Of a stretch of DNA of 64,000 nt, positions 24,618-32,878 are shown piece after piece. The position numbers and the translations under genes were made by a program. Numbering within the stretch: position 1 is the stretch's first letter; every line of letters starts with the position of its first letter. The notes below the pieces were generated by a model, which saw only the letters and a list, made by a program, of their open reading frames with translations, ran no database searches and was not told the DNA's origin. This DNA is from Candidatus Gastranaerophilales bacterium (GTDB lineage: Bacteria > Cyanobacteriota > Vampirovibrionia > Gastranaerophilales > Gastranaerophilaceae): positions 248,001 through 312,000 of the forward strand of contig CALVEG010000001.1 in assembly GCA_944326525.1 (NCBI GenBank), read 5' to 3'.

Positions 24618-26108
24618 TTATGCAGCAGCTGCTTCATCTTTTTCTTTAACTTTTTTATTTTCGGCTGCAAAAGTCGAGCCTGTGGTTGTATTATGAATAG
24701 AATTGTTGCTTTGTGAATCATTTTTACCAAAAGTACCCATATTCTCTTTATAGTTCGACATTGCTGCTTTGGTAGAACTTGCGAAGCTATTTGTAGGTGT
24801 GCTTATAGGGTTAGACATTCCGGTATTGTCTGTATTTTGTCTCGTTCCACCTGCAATACTACTGTTATTGTCTGTGCTTAGTCCTTTACCAGAGTCTGAG
24901 TTGTTATTAGTTCTGCTTGTTTGTGAATTTTGTGCGTTAGTTGCTATTTCAGTTGTTGCCTCAATGTTGGCTTTTGTTTCTGCGGCTTTTCCAGTATTTT
25001 GAGTTTGCGTTTTAGTCAAATTATTATTAGCTTTTGTTGTTTGAGTATCAGTTGTTTTGGCTAATTTCTTGCCTGCATTAGCATTACCAAGAGCGCCTCC
25101 GATTGCGGCACCTGCTTGAGTTAAAGAGGCTGCGGCTGCCGCTCCTGAATCCTGTCCTTTTGTTCCGATTGTGGTCATTGTGCCACCTGCAACGCTTATT
25201 GCAGCACCTGATGCTGTTATTGCTATTCCGGCGGCAGAACCATATCCGCTTGCTAGTAATGCTGAACCAACTGCAGTAACTGCAGCTCCAACTGTTGTCA
25301 TTATGCCGCCAGCCATCGTAATTTTTTGTGCTTTTGATGTACCGGCTTGTGTTGTCTGCATTGCTTTATTTGTTCTTGCTAAGGCACTTGTTGTAACTTT
25401 ATGATATTTCGTAGATAGTTTTGTCATGTTTTTAGATGACTTGGTCATTGTTTTATATTCTTTTTTAGAGGTTGTTTTCGATTGAGTGTTGGACTGTTGC
25501 AAGCTTGTAGCAGATGCTCCCAGAGATTCAAGTTCAGCTTGCATTCCGTTGATTTCGCTTGTGCCATCTCCCATAAAACCGGTTGCTCCGCTTGCACTTT
25601 GCATGCTTATTGCATTTTGCAACCGTCCTTGAAGTTCTGTCATTTGATTATTATTTTGATCTATTAATTGGGCATTTTTTTGTTGAGATTTTACTTCCTT
25701 TTGAGTAAATTTTTCATAGTTTTTCTGAGCTTTTGTGAGATTTTTGGTCTCTTTTTTTAAGTCTTTTTCAATTTTGGCAGATTCTTTCATATCCTGACCT
25801 GCTTCTGTCTGATATGTTGCTGCTGTCTGCATAAATGATTTCATGCTGCCAACATTGCTTGCGGACTCTTGTTTTGATGAATTTTCAATTTTTTTAGCAT
25901 CTGATTGGTCTATGTCGCTGTATTGATTTTGGGTAGACTGTGTTGCTTGACCTTTTGTTGCGTTACCTACTTGACCTGCAAAAATACTACCATTCATGCT
26001 CATTCGAGGATCTTTGCTTTTGAACGCATTAGGTTTAACAGACCTTGTGCCGGTCTGTTGTGTAGCGTTCAACCGCTGCAAATCTAAATTGTTAGATATG
26101 CCACCCAT
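24618..26108 (-). CDS. Large Ala/Gly/Thr/Gln-rich protein with coiled coil and glycine-zipper core (tandem copy 1)
   Basis: 496 residues, no classical signal peptide. Order: disordered N terminus (1-70, MGGISNNLDLQRLNATQQ); Lys/Gln-rich coiled coil (about 70-250) containing TGFMGDGTS near 176; a hydrophobic Gly/Ala segment (about 263-345, with TVGAAVTAVGSALLASGYG and SGAAAAASLTQAGAAIGGALG); then an Asn/Thr/Ser-rich tail with SFASSTKAAM and YKENMGTFGK, ending in a short charged stretch. The plan recalls membrane-active translocators or tape-measure-like proteins (long coil plus Gly-zipper hydrophobic core), but I find no named family. GAGGAGCGAGCC precedes the ATG. The 26318 gene is a tandem paralogue. 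Confidence 0.7.
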   Translation of the reverse strand: MGGISNNLDLQRLNATQQTGTRSVKPNAFKSKDPRMSMNGSIFAGQVGNATKGQATQSTQNQYSDIDQSDAKKIENSSKQESASNVGSMKSFMQTAATYQTEAGQDMKESAKIEKDLKKETKNLTKAQKNYEKFTQKEVKSQQKNAQLIDQNNNQMTELQGRLQNAISMQSASGATGFMGDGTSEINGMQAELESLGASATSLQQSNTQSKTTSKKEYKTMTKSSKNMTKLSTKYHKVTTSALARTNKAMQTTQAGTSKAQKITMAGGIMTTVGAAVTAVGSALLASGYGSAAGIAITASGAAISVAGGTMTTIGTKGQDSGAAAAASLTQAGAAIGGALGNANAGKKLAKTTDTQTTKANNNLTKTQTQNTGKAAETKANIEATTEIATNAQNSQTSRTNNNSDSGKGLSTDNNSSIAGGTRQNTDNTGMSNPISTPTNSFASSTKAAMSNYKENMGTFGKNDSQSNNSIHNTTTGSTFAAENKKVKEKDEAAAA

Positions 26109-26210
26109 GGCTCGCTCCTCGCTGCTCTCTTTTTTACTTCTTATATATAAAAAGTATATATTTACCGCCGAATTTCAGTGTTTTGAGTTATTGTTACAAA
26201 TGTTTACATT
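26109..26210 (-). promoter_or_regulatory. Conserved promoter region of the 24618 gene
   Basis: In gene direction the two tandem paralogues share blocks in the same order: TTACAAA-type, TTTCAG-type, TATATACTTTTTATATATAA and the GAGGAGCGAGCC ribosome site just before ATGGG. This copy has about 14 extra nt between the AT-rich block and the ribosome site. The AT block is the probable -10 region. The matching region of the other gene is 27794-27885. Confidence 0.5.
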
Positions 26211-26270
26211 GTGGCTTTTTAAATGAAATTAAAAATGTTTAAAATTTGATTTTATATAAGAGCGGACATA

Positions 26271-26304
26271 AAAAAGTCCCCCGATTTATAAAAATCAAGG
26301 GGAC
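26271..26304 (-). terminator. Terminator of the 26318 gene
   Basis: On the minus strand GTCCCCTTGATTT pairs with AAATCGGGGGAC, then TTTTTT. Stem about 11-12 bp with minor mismatch. Confidence 0.8.
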
Positions 26305-26317
26305 AAGGAAATATTTA

Positions 26318-27793
26318 TTAAACTTCTTCTTTCTTCTTTATATTAGGATTTTGTTCACCTCCGGTTGCGAATGTTGAGCCTGTTGGTGAATTTTGGACAT
26401 TGTTATTCTGAGAACTCATTTTGCCAAAGCTGCCCATATTATCTTTATATCCAGACATTGCAGAGCTTGTTGAACTTGCAAAGCTTCTAGAGGCTGTTGT
26501 TTGTACTCCGGAAGCGTTTCCTCCAATCGGATTAGACATGCCTGTATTTCCTCCTGCAACACTCTGTTTTGAATCTCCGGTAAGTCCGCCTGTCGCAGAT
26601 TTATCTTCTGTACCTGCGGAGCTGTTGCTTTGTGCAGCGCTTGCAGTGGCTTTTCCAGCCTCAATATTTTGATTAAGTTGTTCTACGTCTGTTTTAGTTT
26701 TATCATTAGTCTTTTGTATATTTTTATTTTGTTCTGTTGCAGCTTTATTTGCTGTAGTTGCAGCTTTATTTGCATTTGCTGTTTTTCCTAAAGCTCCGCT
26801 AAGAGCTGCACCAGCTTGAGTTAATGATGCTGCAGCTGCTGCACCTGAATCTTGACCTTTTGTACCTATAGAGGTCATTGTACCGCCAGCTACTGTTACT
26901 GCTGCTCCTGATGCGGTTAGAGCTATGCCTGCGGCCATAGTAAATTGGTTTGACATTAAAGCTGAACCTGTTGCTGTAAGACCAGAGCCTACGGTGTTCA
27001 AAATACCACCAGCAGTAGTTATTTTTTGTGCTTTTGTCATTCCTGTTTGTGTCGCTTGCATATTAGCTGTGTTCATTTTTAGGGCACTTGTTGTAACTTT
27101 ATGGTATTTTGTTGCAAGTTTTGTCGTATTTTTTGATGCTTTTGACATCGTTTTAAATTGTTTAGTTGAATTTTGTGTGGATGTTTGGTTGTTTTGTTGC
27201 AGGCTTGATACGTTTGCACCTAGGGAATCAAGTTCTGCCGTAAGTCCATTAATGTTGCTTGTGCCATCACCCATAAAGCCTGTTGAGCCACTTGCACTTT
27301 GCATTTCAACTGCGGATTGTAACTGGCTTTGTAAATTTGCCATTTGTGCACTGTTATCAGCAATCATTTGTGCATTTTGCTGTTGGGCTTTTACTTCTTT
27401 TTGGGTAAATTTTGTATAATTCTGTTGTGCTTTTGTTAAAGTTTTAGTTTCTTTATTAAGATCTTTGCCGATTTTTTCTGAATCTTTCATATCGCTTAGC
27501 GACATTGTTTGATAGCTTGCTGCGTTTTGCATGAAAGTATTCATATCACTTGTTGCATTTGCGCTTTGTTGTTTGGAATCGGCTTCTATTCTTTTTCCGT
27601 CAGAGGCTGAGTAGTTTCCTTGGGTTCCGGTTGTTGCTCCGCTAGATTTTGCGCCAAAGACACTTCCGGTCATGCTCAAACGTGAGTCTTTTTGACCACT
27701 TTTGATTGAGCCGGCTTTTACAGACTTTTGTTGAGTCTGTGTGCCTTGCAGTTTTTGTAGATCTAGTTTTGGACCATCTGATATGCCGCCCAT
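26318..27793 (-). CDS. Large Ala/Gly/Thr/Gln-rich protein with coiled coil and glycine-zipper core (tandem copy 2)
   Basis: 491 residues, clearly homologous to the 24618 product along its full length. It shares the MGGIS start, KEVKxQQxNAQ in the coiled coil, TGFMGDGTS near 172, KYHKVTTSALK, the TKGQDSGAAAAASLTQAGAA block in the hydrophobic core (about 255-335), and SFASST..AM and MGxFGK in the tail. Divergence is highest in the N-terminal 70 residues and in the Asn/Ser-rich linker. No signal peptide, no catalytic motif. Tandem duplication with retained promoter suggests co-expression in two variants. Function unknown; secretion by a non-Sec route or envelope insertion is possible. Confidence 0.7.
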   Translation of the reverse strand: MGGISDGPKLDLQKLQGTQTQQKSVKAGSIKSGQKDSRLSMTGSVFGAKSSGATTGTQGNYSASDGKRIEADSKQQSANATSDMNTFMQNAASYQTMSLSDMKDSEKIGKDLNKETKTLTKAQQNYTKFTQKEVKAQQQNAQMIADNSAQMANLQSQLQSAVEMQSASGSTGFMGDGTSNINGLTAELDSLGANVSSLQQNNQTSTQNSTKQFKTMSKASKNTTKLATKYHKVTTSALKMNTANMQATQTGMTKAQKITTAGGILNTVGSGLTATGSALMSNQFTMAAGIALTASGAAVTVAGGTMTSIGTKGQDSGAAAAASLTQAGAALSGALGKTANANKAATTANKAATEQNKNIQKTNDKTKTDVEQLNQNIEAGKATASAAQSNSSAGTEDKSATGGLTGDSKQSVAGGNTGMSNPIGGNASGVQTTASRSFASSTSSAMSGYKDNMGSFGKMSSQNNNVQNSPTGSTFATGGEQNPNIKKKEEV

Positions 27794-27885
27794 GGCTCGC
27801 TCCTCTTCTTTTACTTGTTATATATAAAAAGTATATAAAATAGAGTTAATTTCAGGTTTTGTAATTTTTGTTACAAAAGTTAATA
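27794..27885 (-). promoter_or_regulatory. Conserved promoter region of the 26318 gene
   Basis: Contains, in gene direction, GTTACAAAA-type, TTTCAG-type and TATATACTTTTTATATATAA blocks, then AGAGGAGCGAGCC before ATGGG. It matches the upstream region of the tandem paralogue. It also abuts the divergent bioF promoter (TAAAAT at 27897-27902), so the two could interfere. Confidence 0.5.
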
Positions 27886-27908
27886 TTATTTCGGAATAAA
27901 ATTGTAAT

Positions 27909-29051
27909 ATGTTTGAGGTTTATAAAAAAGAATTAGAGAATTTAAAAAAAGAAACTCATTTTCGTTCGATAAAGGATTACGGGTTTAAAGAAGGCAAGTA
28001 TATAAATTGGGATGGACAAAAATTAATAAATTTGTCGTCTAATAATTATCTTGGATTTGCTGATAATGAAGAAATTACAAAAGAGTTTTTAGATTCTGCG
28101 GGAAGTTCTTATTCTTTTGGAAGTGCTTCAGCAAGGCTTTTGACTGGAACTTTGCCTATTTATAAAGAGTTGGAAGATTTGCTTTGTAAAATGTTTAAAA
28201 AAGAAGGGGCATTGCTTTTTAACAGCGGGTATCACGCTAATGTCGGAATTTCTTCTTCAATTGTCACAAAAGGTGATGTGATTTTTTCCGACAAGCTTAA
28301 CCATGCAAGTATTATTGACGGGATGAGGCTTTCGCAGGCAAAATTTTTCAGGTATCAGCATAATGATATGGAAAGTTTAGAACGGTTATTGATAAGAGAG
28401 CGGAAAAATTTTAACAATGCAATTATTGTAACGGAAAGTGTTTTTTCTATGGACGGTGATATTGCTGATTTGCAAAAAATAGTCGAATTGAAGAAGAAAT
28501 ATAATTGCATAATGATTGTTGATGAAGCTCATGCTTTTGGAGTTTTGGGTGAAAAAGGGCTTGGAGTTTCTGAAGATTTGAAAATTACCAGTGAAATTGA
28601 TTTGATTGTCGGAACTTTTGGAAAAGCTATTGGCTCTATGGGGGCTTTTGCTGTTGGGAATAAGATTATTATTGATTATTTGATTAATAAAGCTCGTTCT
28701 TTTATTTTTTCTACAGCGCTTCCGCCAGTTACGATTGCTTTTTCAAAGTGGATTATTGAGAATAAGCTTCCTATAACTTTGGCAAAACGTCAGAAAATGC
28801 TTGAATTAGGAGCAAAATTAGGAAGTGAAAGTCATATTATTCCTGTAATTATCGGTGGTAATTTTGAAACTGAACAAATGTGCAAAAGGCTTTTTGACGC
28901 AGGTTATTTTACGCTTCCGATTCGCCCTCCAACCGTACCTGAAGGTACTTCGCGTATTAGACTTTCGCTGACGACTGATATTGAAGAAAGGGATTTGGAT
29001 AAATTATGCTCTATCACTGGATTAACAGACAAAACAACAATAAGCTTATAG
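27909..29051 (+). CDS. bioF: 8-amino-7-oxononanoate synthase (BioF)
   Basis: 380 residues, PLP-dependent alpha-oxoamine synthase. SSNNYLGFADNEEI, the aromatic-ring packing NSGYHANVGI, the D-E-A-H-A-F-G-V-L-G motif and the Lys in TFGKAIGSMGAF (Schiff-base lysine) are present. It joins pimeloyl-ACP and alanine in the first step of the biotin ring pathway. KBL (glycine C-acetyltransferase) is a close relative, but the bioG and bioC genes directly after it favour BioF. TAAAAT ends 6 nt before the ATG and no Shine-Dalgarno is seen. The last 46 nt overlap the next gene. Confidence 0.88.
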   Translation: MFEVYKKELENLKKETHFRSIKDYGFKEGKYINWDGQKLINLSSNNYLGFADNEEITKEFLDSAGSSYSFGSASARLLTGTLPIYKELEDLLCKMFKKEGALLFNSGYHANVGISSSIVTKGDVIFSDKLNHASIIDGMRLSQAKFFRYQHNDMESLERLLIRERKNFNNAIIVTESVFSMDGDIADLQKIVELKKKYNCIMIVDEAHAFGVLGEKGLGVSEDLKITSEIDLIVGTFGKAIGSMGAFAVGNKIIIDYLINKARSFIFSTALPPVTIAFSKWIIENKLPITLAKRQKMLELGAKLGSESHIIPVIIGGNFETEQMCKRLFDAGYFTLPIRPPTVPEGTSRIRLSLTTDIEERDLDKLCSITGLTDKTTISL

Positions 29052-29671
29052 TGTTCTTAGCAGGGTGGAGTTTTGATTTTTACCCGTTTGAGTTTTTGGA
29101 TTGCAAAAATTCGGATGTTTTGTTTATTTATGATTACAATTCCATATCAGATTTAGATTTGTCATTTGAAGATTATTCTGAAAAAAATCTTGTAACTTGG
29201 TCAATGGGAGTTTTTGTTGGGTATCTTTTAAGGGATTTGTTTAGAAATTTTGACAAAAAAATTGCAATAAACGGTACGGCTTATCCAGTTAGCGATACTT
29301 CAGGTATTCCGCAAAAGCCTTTTTTGCTCACGTTAAGGCACGCTAAAACAGGGCTTGAGGGGAAATTTTATCAGAATATTTTTGACAAGCAAGAAGAATT
29401 TGATAGATATTTAAAAAATCCGGTTCAACGATCAATTGAAAACCGAGAAAATGAGCTTAAAGCTTTATACAACAGGATTAGAGAAGAACAATTCGAGTAT
29501 GAAAAATTCTATGATTTTGCATTAATAGGCAATAATGACAAAATTATTCCGACTAAAAATCAGATAAATTTTTGGCAGAATTCAGCACCTTTTAAAATAC
29601 TTGAAAGCGGACACTTTCCGTTTTATAATTTTGAAAGCTGGGCGGAAATCTTGGAATTTTGTAAAAAATAG
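29006..29671 (+). CDS. bioG: BioG-type (DUF452) pimeloyl-ACP methyl ester esterase
   Basis: 221 residues. An alpha/beta hydrolase fold: IVFLAGWSFDFYPF forms the oxyanion region, TWSMGVFVGYLL carries the Ser nucleophile (W-S-M-G elbow), and a conserved His is in ESGHFPFYNF near the C terminus. BioG removes the methyl group that BioC adds, freeing pimeloyl-ACP for BioF. The gene starts inside bioF (46-nt overlap), so translation is likely coupled. It replaces the better-known BioH. The N-terminal MLYHWINRQNNN may be longer than the true start, but the overlap fits operon packing. Confidence 0.85.
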   Translation: MLYHWINRQNNNKLIVFLAGWSFDFYPFEFLDCKNSDVLFIYDYNSISDLDLSFEDYSEKNLVTWSMGVFVGYLLRDLFRNFDKKIAINGTAYPVSDTSGIPQKPFLLTLRHAKTGLEGKFYQNIFDKQEEFDRYLKNPVQRSIENRENELKALYNRIREEQFEYEKFYDFALIGNNDKIIPTKNQINFWQNSAPFKILESGHFPFYNFESWAEILEFCKK

Positions 29672-29701
29672 AATTTTATTACAACCCCAAAAGAGGCAAT
29701 T

Positions 29702-30442
29702 ATGCAGGTAAATCCAAAGTCAGTAAAATCACATTTTGAAAAAGCAATGGATAAATATGACGACAATGCTGTTGTTCAAAAGTTTCTTGCCGAAATTCTT
29801 GCAGAAGAAACTTCTCTTGTAAGAAAAAATTACGGAAAAATTCTTGAAGCGGGATGCGGCACGGGACTTTTAACTCGTGAAATTAAGAAAAAGCTATCTT
29901 TTGAAAGTTTTACCGCAAACGATTTGAGCGAAAAGTCAAAAAAATACCTTGATAAAATTTTTGAAAATTATAATTTTATTTGCGGAAATGCGGTAAGAAT
30001 TAATACTACACAAAAGTTTGATTTGATAATTTCAAATGCTATGTTCCAGTGGTTTAGTAACCTTGATGAAGTTTTAGATCGTTATCGAAATATTTTAAAT
30101 AAGGATGGAATTTTAGCTTTTACAACCTTTTCACCTGAAAATTTTCCAGAGTTGGTTAAAATTACAGGTATTTCTCTTGCTTATAAGACGGCGGATGAAT
30201 TGAGAGAAATTTTGGAGAAGAATTATAAAATACTTAAACTGGAGACTTTTTCAAAAACTTTAAAGTTTAAAACTCCGCTTGAGCTTCTTTATCATCTTAA
30301 AAATACGGGTGTAAATTCTCTTGGAGATAAAAAATGGGAGTTTGCAGATGTTAAAGATTTTTGCGATAAATATGTAAAAACTTTTGAAAAAGTTACGTTG
30401 ACTTATACTCCTATTTTGGTAATTGCTCAAAAATTGCGCTAA
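29702..30442 (+). CDS. bioC: Malonyl-ACP O-methyltransferase (BioC)
   Basis: 246 residues, SAM-dependent methyltransferase. Motif I is ILEAGCGTGLLTREI near 52, followed by ANDLSEKSKKYL and DLIISNAMFQWF (motif post-II), the typical BioC pattern. BioC methylates malonyl-ACP so that it can enter fatty-acid elongation as a pimeloyl precursor. It follows bioG by 30 nt, so bioF-bioG-bioC form one unit. bioA, bioB and bioD must be elsewhere. AAGAGGCAATT precedes the ATG. Confidence 0.85.
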   Translation: MQVNPKSVKSHFEKAMDKYDDNAVVQKFLAEILAEETSLVRKNYGKILEAGCGTGLLTREIKKKLSFESFTANDLSEKSKKYLDKIFENYNFICGNAVRINTTQKFDLIISNAMFQWFSNLDEVLDRYRNILNKDGILAFTTFSPENFPELVKITGISLAYKTADELREILEKNYKILKLETFSKTLKFKTPLELLYHLKNTGVNSLGDKKWEFADVKDFCDKYVKTFEKVTLTYTPILVIAQKLR

Positions 30443-30579
30443 AAGTTCAGATTTTAACCAAAATAAATAGATATTTGTATGTATTCAAATTTGTAAAGAA
30501 AAAAAATATAATCTTTACATAAATACATGTTTAATATTAAAATATGTTATAAACTGAAACAATCAGGGGGCTTAGAAAA

Positions 30580-31224
30580 TTGCTTAATAATTACGAAAGC
30601 TTTGATAATTCGGAAACATCATCAAGAAAGTCTGCTCTAATTCAAGAACGTATCGGGCTTGTTTCAACTCATATGTACAAGCAGTTTCTTGACTATCAGC
30701 ATGCGACGATGAATACGGCTGAAATATTTGCAGGCATGGCTGGTGATCTTCAGGATGTTGTGGATACTCTTAAAGAAGCTTTTGCCTCAAGAAATGTAAC
30801 TACTCAAAATATTTATATAGATCTTGATCCGCAAAAATCAGTTATTATTATGAATATTCTTTGGCATAAGATTAGTTTTACAACACGTTGCAATTTCCAG
30901 CCTCAGGCACTTTATCGCGAAAGTGGACAACATGTTTTTTGCGGAAGAATTATGGCGATAAAAGGCAATTATTATGAAATTATGAAAGGTGCTTCAGAGC
31001 ATGATGACGAAATGGTCAGACTTCTTGATAATGAAGTTGCATCGTTGTTTGTGCCGGCAGAAAGTAACCAAAATTCAATTATGAAAATTAAACACCTTCC
31101 AAATCGCGAATTTTATCTTAACCAGGTTGATGCCCCAAGAGAGTTTGCACTGAAAGTTATTGAAACAATTTGCGGCGGTGGTTTCTATCATCAAGAGGGT
31201 GCAAGAAAAAGTTTTAATATTTAA
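30580..31224 (+). CDS. Cytoplasmic protein of unknown function
   Basis: 214 residues starting at TTG 30580, with CAGGGGGC 8-9 nt upstream as ribosome site. No signal peptide or TM helix. Charged N terminus (1-50), then FAGMAGDLQDVVDTLKEAF, a beta-rich middle (NIYIDLDPQKSVIIMNILWH) and a C-terminal ICGGGFYHQEGARKS. A possible helical N-terminal and alpha/beta C-terminal fold, but I do not recognise it. TGTTATAAA about 30-36 nt upstream is a likely -10. Its location after bioC may be coincidental because a 137-nt gap separates them. Confidence 0.6.
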   Translation: MLNNYESFDNSETSSRKSALIQERIGLVSTHMYKQFLDYQHATMNTAEIFAGMAGDLQDVVDTLKEAFASRNVTTQNIYIDLDPQKSVIIMNILWHKISFTTRCNFQPQALYRESGQHVFCGRIMAIKGNYYEIMKGASEHDDEMVRLLDNEVASLFVPAESNQNSIMKIKHLPNREFYLNQVDAPREFALKVIETICGGGFYHQEGARKSFNI

Positions 31225-31304
31225 CCAAAACTCAAAAATTTAGGTTTATGCGCAAAAATTGCATAAATAAAATTGAAAAATAAAACTTCTGAGTTTTCTA
31301 TAAA

Positions 31305-31556
31305 TTATTCAAGGGTAATCTTTGAAGACATTTCTGCAACAATTCTTGCGATGTCAGAGCCGCCGATTGCAACTTCCAAAATTAGAGGGCTGTTAATAAA
31401 AACAGTTTCTGAATAGTCCATTGTATCAACGTTAATAACGTCAAATTCAATGAAATCATCTCCGGCATAAACAAGCTTGCCGTATTCACCGCCTGTCGCC
31501 CAACGGATAAACATATATTGCTGTTCAAATTCTTTTAATTTCTCAATTAAACGCAT
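31305..31556 (-). CDS. Small beta-rich protein (possible Sm-like/SH3-like barrel)
   Basis: 83 residues. After a short helix (MRLIEKLKEFEQQYMF) come strands with YGKLVYAGDDFIEFDVIN and SETVFINSPLILEVAIGG, a pattern of alternating hydrophobic residues with a Gly before the second strand. It resembles an LSm/SH3-like barrel at the level of style only; I do not identify a known family. AAGGATTTATTT precedes the ATG and a TTGACT-16-TAAAAT promoter lies upstream. Confidence 0.6.
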   Translation of the reverse strand: MRLIEKLKEFEQQYMFIRWATGGEYGKLVYAGDDFIEFDVINVDTMDYSETVFINSPLILEVAIGGSDIARIVAEMSSKITLE

Positions 31557-31614
31557 AAATAAATCCTTAAAAATATAACTGTAACCTTCCCCTGAAAGTG
31601 TGGTCTGTAATTAT

Positions 31615-31642
31615 ATTTTAGCTATTTTTTACATAAAGTCAA
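31615..31642 (-). promoter_or_regulatory. Promoter of the 31305 gene
   Basis: On the minus strand: TTGACT (31642-31637), 16-nt spacer, TAAAAT (31620-31615). About 50 nt of leader follows to the start codon, including a GGGGAAGG-type purine stretch. Confidence 0.6.
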
Positions 31643-31686
31643 GTGAAATATTTAAAACAACCTGTTTTAATCTGTTTTTAAAATAA

Positions 31687-31714
31687 GACCGGACAACAAG
31701 TATTTTGTCCGGCC
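31687..31714 (-). terminator. Terminator of the 31811 gene
   Basis: GACCGGACAA (31687-31696) pairs with TTGTCCGGCC (31705-31714); the minus-strand transcript then reads TTATTTT. Stem about 10 bp with one wobble, 8-nt loop. Confidence 0.6.
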
Positions 31715-31810
31715 TTGTCAAAACTGTAATTGCAAAAACTTTGTTTTGTAATTTCTAAAAATTATTCTTTCAAGTTTTTAATTTAGCCATTTACCCATTT
31801 ATCCTTTGGG

Positions 31811-32467
31811 CTAAGGTTCATTTTCTGGTTTGTTAGCCTTGTGTGGTGTAGTCGGTGGTATTGAACTGTCTGTTTCGTCAGGGTTACGAGGAGGTGTATT
31901 TTGCTCCGGTTTAGATGCGTTGGTACTTGTTAAGCGTCCAATAAGCATATTTCTGAATTCATCAATGTTCATAGATGCATCTTCTCCTGCATAGTTTAAA
32001 AATTCTTGGTATTTGTCATTGATAAATTCAGCTATATTATCGTATTGGCTTGGAAGCTGATGATTATTTTTAACATATTCTTCAACAATATTATCAGTGT
32101 ATTCTTGTGCCGAAACTTTTAAATCCTCATCTTTGTCCAGTTTTTTAAATTGAGATACAGGATCCTCTTCATTTGTTTTTTGTTCTCCATGCTGATATGT
32201 TGTTGTTCCAGAGGCAACACCGTTTTCGTAATTTGTCGATGTATGTTCTACTGTAAATCCTTGAACTCCCATTTCAACATCACCTGATACTGAACCAGTT
32301 TTAGCAACTGCTGTAGTTCCTGCAGAAGCCCCATTTGCGATATTTTGTCCGGCAGCATTTGCAGCTTTGTCCCAGATAGTCGTTTGAGTTTTATCGGATG
32401 TGTTTTGTAAGTTTGGTTTTGGGATAGCACCACCATTAATTAACTTAGGATCAATTCCATCAACCAT
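31811..32467 (-). CDS. Putative calcium-binding (EF-hand-like) low-complexity protein
   Basis: 218 residues. An Asn/Thr/Ala/Gly-rich N terminus (1-100, without signal peptide) leads to FKKLDKDEDLKVSAQEYTD. Residues D111-K-D113-E-D115-L-K117-V-S119-A-Q-E122 match a 12-residue EF-hand loop (D1, D3, D5, E12), but Leu replaces the usual Gly at 6. A second region (YAGEDASMNIDEF, near 160) resembles a degenerate EF loop. The tail is Pro/Thr-rich. No catalytic motif. AAAGGAGACTTATTT precedes the ATG. It resembles other low-complexity proteins in the window in composition. Confidence 0.55.
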   Translation of the reverse strand: MVDGIDPKLINGGAIPKPNLQNTSDKTQTTIWDKAANAAGQNIANGASAGTTAVAKTGSVSGDVEMGVQGFTVEHTSTNYENGVASGTTTYQHGEQKTNEEDPVSQFKKLDKDEDLKVSAQEYTDNIVEEYVKNNHQLPSQYDNIAEFINDKYQEFLNYAGEDASMNIDEFRNMLIGRLTSTNASKPEQNTPPRNPDETDSSIPPTTPHKANKPENEP

Positions 32468-32728
32468 AAATAAGTCTCCTTTCTCTCGTTAATTACTTCA
32501 CTCATGTTTTTGAAATTATCATATTTTTTAATAAAAAAAAATTATAACTAAAATTGCCTTTCATTTTTTTATATGTAATTCTAAAAATTAGCTAAAATAG
32601 TCTTGTACCGTCGGTTAGGGCTTGTTGAAATTTGTGCTTAATATTTTTTAATATTGAAAGATTATTTAAAAAGTATATAATTTAAATTAAAAAATATTAT
32701 AAAAAAAAGCCACACTTTCTAGTGCGAC

Positions 32729-32824
32729 TTTGAACAATAATCTTGGGAGGAGATTTGGGGATAGTTGTACATGCATGATAAAATAAGCATGTTTTTTTTG
32801 TTGCATTGTTCAAATAAAAATTAA
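32729..32824 (+). ncRNA. Candidate structured RNA upstream of aroQ
   Basis: The 411-nt gap before aroQ (32468-32878) has no credible gene. TTTGAACAAT (32729-32738) is the exact complement of ATTGTTCAAA (32815-32824) and could close a structure of about 96 nt. Inside lies ACATGC/GCATGT followed by eight T residues (about 32769-32798), which looks like an intrinsic terminator. It could be a small RNA or an attenuated leader of aroQ. The rest of the gap, 32468-32728, is AT-rich and shows only weak promoter-like motifs, such as AAAAAGTATATAAT near 32667. Confidence 0.35.
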
Positions 32825-32878
32825 TAAAAATTTACAATCTGTTGATTTTATAATAATATTATTGCAGGAGGAGCAGGC

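Noticed and set aside
26925-27419. 164-residue plus-strand frame antisense to the 26318 gene, with similar antisense frames at 25171-25404 and 24769-25002
   Set aside because: The Gly/Ala/Thr-rich codons of the minus-strand genes lack stop codons in the reverse frame. The conserved sense-strand protein and its promoter make the antisense frames artefacts.
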